Source of the DNA: Norana najaformis
Taxonomy: Eukaryota > Annelida > Clitellata > Crassiclitellata > Hormogastridae
Length of the DNA: 64,000 bases
Direction of reading: 5' to 3'
Assembly (NCBI GenBank): GCA_964023275.1
Contig: OZ029917.1
Coordinates: 19,902,488-19,966,487, forward strand
This document shows positions 63,099 to 64,000 of this stretch, in pieces. Position 1 is the first letter of the stretch, and every line of letters starts with the position of its first letter. The notes beneath the pieces are model-generated. The model did not search any database. It worked only from the letters and a program-made list of their open reading frames with translations, and was not told the DNA's origin. A program made the position numbers and the translations under genes.

Positions 63099-64000
63099 CT
63101 AGATGACATATTCAAGCAAAGTGCTGTAGCTGGACTTCGTGCTAGTGAAGTTAGCACAGACTGCCACCTTGGATTCACGGCCCCAGTGCGTCTCCAAGTT
63201 GATCTCACCTTCCCATGATCCAGATGAACTTGGTTCCAGCTGCATCCATTCTTCTCCAACAATCACTGCAACAGCATTTGCCTTTGGAACATCAAGTCGA
63301 AAGTAGACCAAAGGAAAGCTTGATTCAATTCCACTCTTGGCTGCAGAGCTAGGCAACAGATGGCCATCCAATGGTTCATACAAGTAGCATCCCTCTTTCC
63401 ACTGGCCATACTGTCGTGGGTAGGGTACCAACGTTGCACGAGTCTCAGTGCAGTTTATCAAATAGTTGTAAACAGCTGGCAAGTTCTCACTTGTGTCATG
63501 GAATGGAAGTGCATAAATCTGGAATTTGTAGAACCCAGTTCTTGTCAGCTTTAGGTTGAATATGATCAAGCTTCCTCGACATTGTTGAAGGACGTAATCA
63601 GAAGCATCCTCGTTACGGCCATCAGAGGCGTAAACCAGCTGAGAAGTTACGCGCAACAACTGCTGTGACATTGAAATTGCAATCTGGATCTCACCTACAT
63701 CTGTCAGGACATATGGATCCATGTGGCTTGCTGCAACGATCCCTAACCTGGTGAATGCAGGTTGCTGACCAAGAAACCCAGGTGGCATTGCAGGGAGTGC
63801 TTTCACAGACCCTGCTGGCTCATCACTGATGATGAGATACTGGAAGGCATGGTAAAGCGAGTTTCCGTCAATGTCAGGATCATTCGCATAGATCTCCAGG
63901 CCATATTCTCCCTTTGCTGGAGCATTGATGGTGAAGACAACTACGTCGCCAACAATGCGATTCATAACGTACCCGGCTAGTGCCTTCTCGTCACGCTCGT
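63099..64000 (-). CDS. hillarin / kyphoscoliosis-peptidase-like protein, C-terminal 300 codons
   Basis: The frame is open from the window edge (reading RDEKALAGYVMNRIVGDVVV) to TAG at 63099-63101, with no intron. It carries the beta-rich repeats that follow the transglutaminase-like core in invertebrate hillarin/KY proteins: GEYGLEIYANDPDIDGNSLY, a FQYLI strand, PPGFLGQQPAFTRLGI, then GSLIIFNLKLTRTGFYKFQI and PYPRQYGQWKEGCYLYEPL. KY-family proteins are cytoskeletal, muscle Z-disc or cortex associated. The Cys-His-Asp catalytic part, if present, lies outside the window, so peptidase activity cannot be judged. The first visible Met (63963-63965) is internal, not the start. Family assignment is from motif memory. 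Confidence 0.75.
   Translation of the reverse strand, partial: ERDEKALAGYVMNRIVGDVVVFTINAPAKGEYGLEIYANDPDIDGNSLYHAFQYLIISDEPAGSVKALPAMPPGFLGQQPAFTRLGIVAASHMDPYVLTDVGEIQIAISMSQQLLRVTSQLVYASDGRNEDASDYVLQQCRGSLIIFNLKLTRTGFYKFQIYALPFHDTSENLPAVYNYLINCTETRATLVPYPRQYGQWKEGCYLYEPLDGHLLPSSAAKSGIESSFPLVYFRLDVPKANAVAVIVGEEWMQLEPSSSGSWEGEINLETHWGRESKVAVCANFTSTKSSYSTLLEYVI

Overview
This is animal nuclear DNA: AT-rich, gene-sparse, with many short exons split by GT-AG introns, old LINE tails, several families of terminal-inverted-repeat (TIR) DNA transposons and microsatellites. The protein set (an invertebrate-type SERCA pump, a DHX38/PRP16 helicase and a hillarin/kyphoscoliosis-like protein) suggests a lophotrochozoan invertebrate, perhaps a mollusc. 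The species is not determined, and no bacterial, plasmid or phage feature is visible.

Layout. (1) 1-36855, plus strand: a sarco/endoplasmic reticulum Ca2+-ATPase (SERCA, ATP2A family). I could place 22 coding exons from an 18-nt microexon at 4170 to the stop at 35862. Every reading phase joins, and with a standard 118-nt first exon upstream of the window the protein would be 1006 aa with exactly the SERCA residue numbering. The large introns carry LINE tails, a decayed pogo-like transposon (4459-5985), an intact-ORF transposon (13982-16197), two other TIR elements (20521-21794, 21981-22142) and a pogo-like non-autonomous element in the last intron (34058-35204). (2) 38150-59883, minus strand: a complete DHX38/PRP16 splicing helicase, 26 coding exons, 1205 aa, tail-to-tail with SERCA across 2.3 kb. 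Its introns hold small TA-flanked MITEs, a LINE reverse-transcriptase fragment, a 731-bp TIR element and a perfect 70-bp tandem duplication beside one splice donor. (3) 59884-63098: intergenic, with a 333-bp TIR element, a 118-bp duplicated segment and small repeats. (4) 63099-64000, minus strand: the last 300 codons of a hillarin/kyphoscoliosis-peptidase-like protein, cut by the window edge.

The host genes are ordinary conserved housekeeping or muscle genes and form no operon-like pathway. The most unusual item is the 2.2-kb element at 13982-16197: a perfect 18-bp terminal inverted repeat, one uninterrupted 560-codon ORF of an uncharacterised cysteine-rich family, and its own compact promoter (a CRE-containing palindrome followed by a TATA box). 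I infer that the ORF is a DDE-type transposase, but it matches none of the superfamilies whose motifs I know well.
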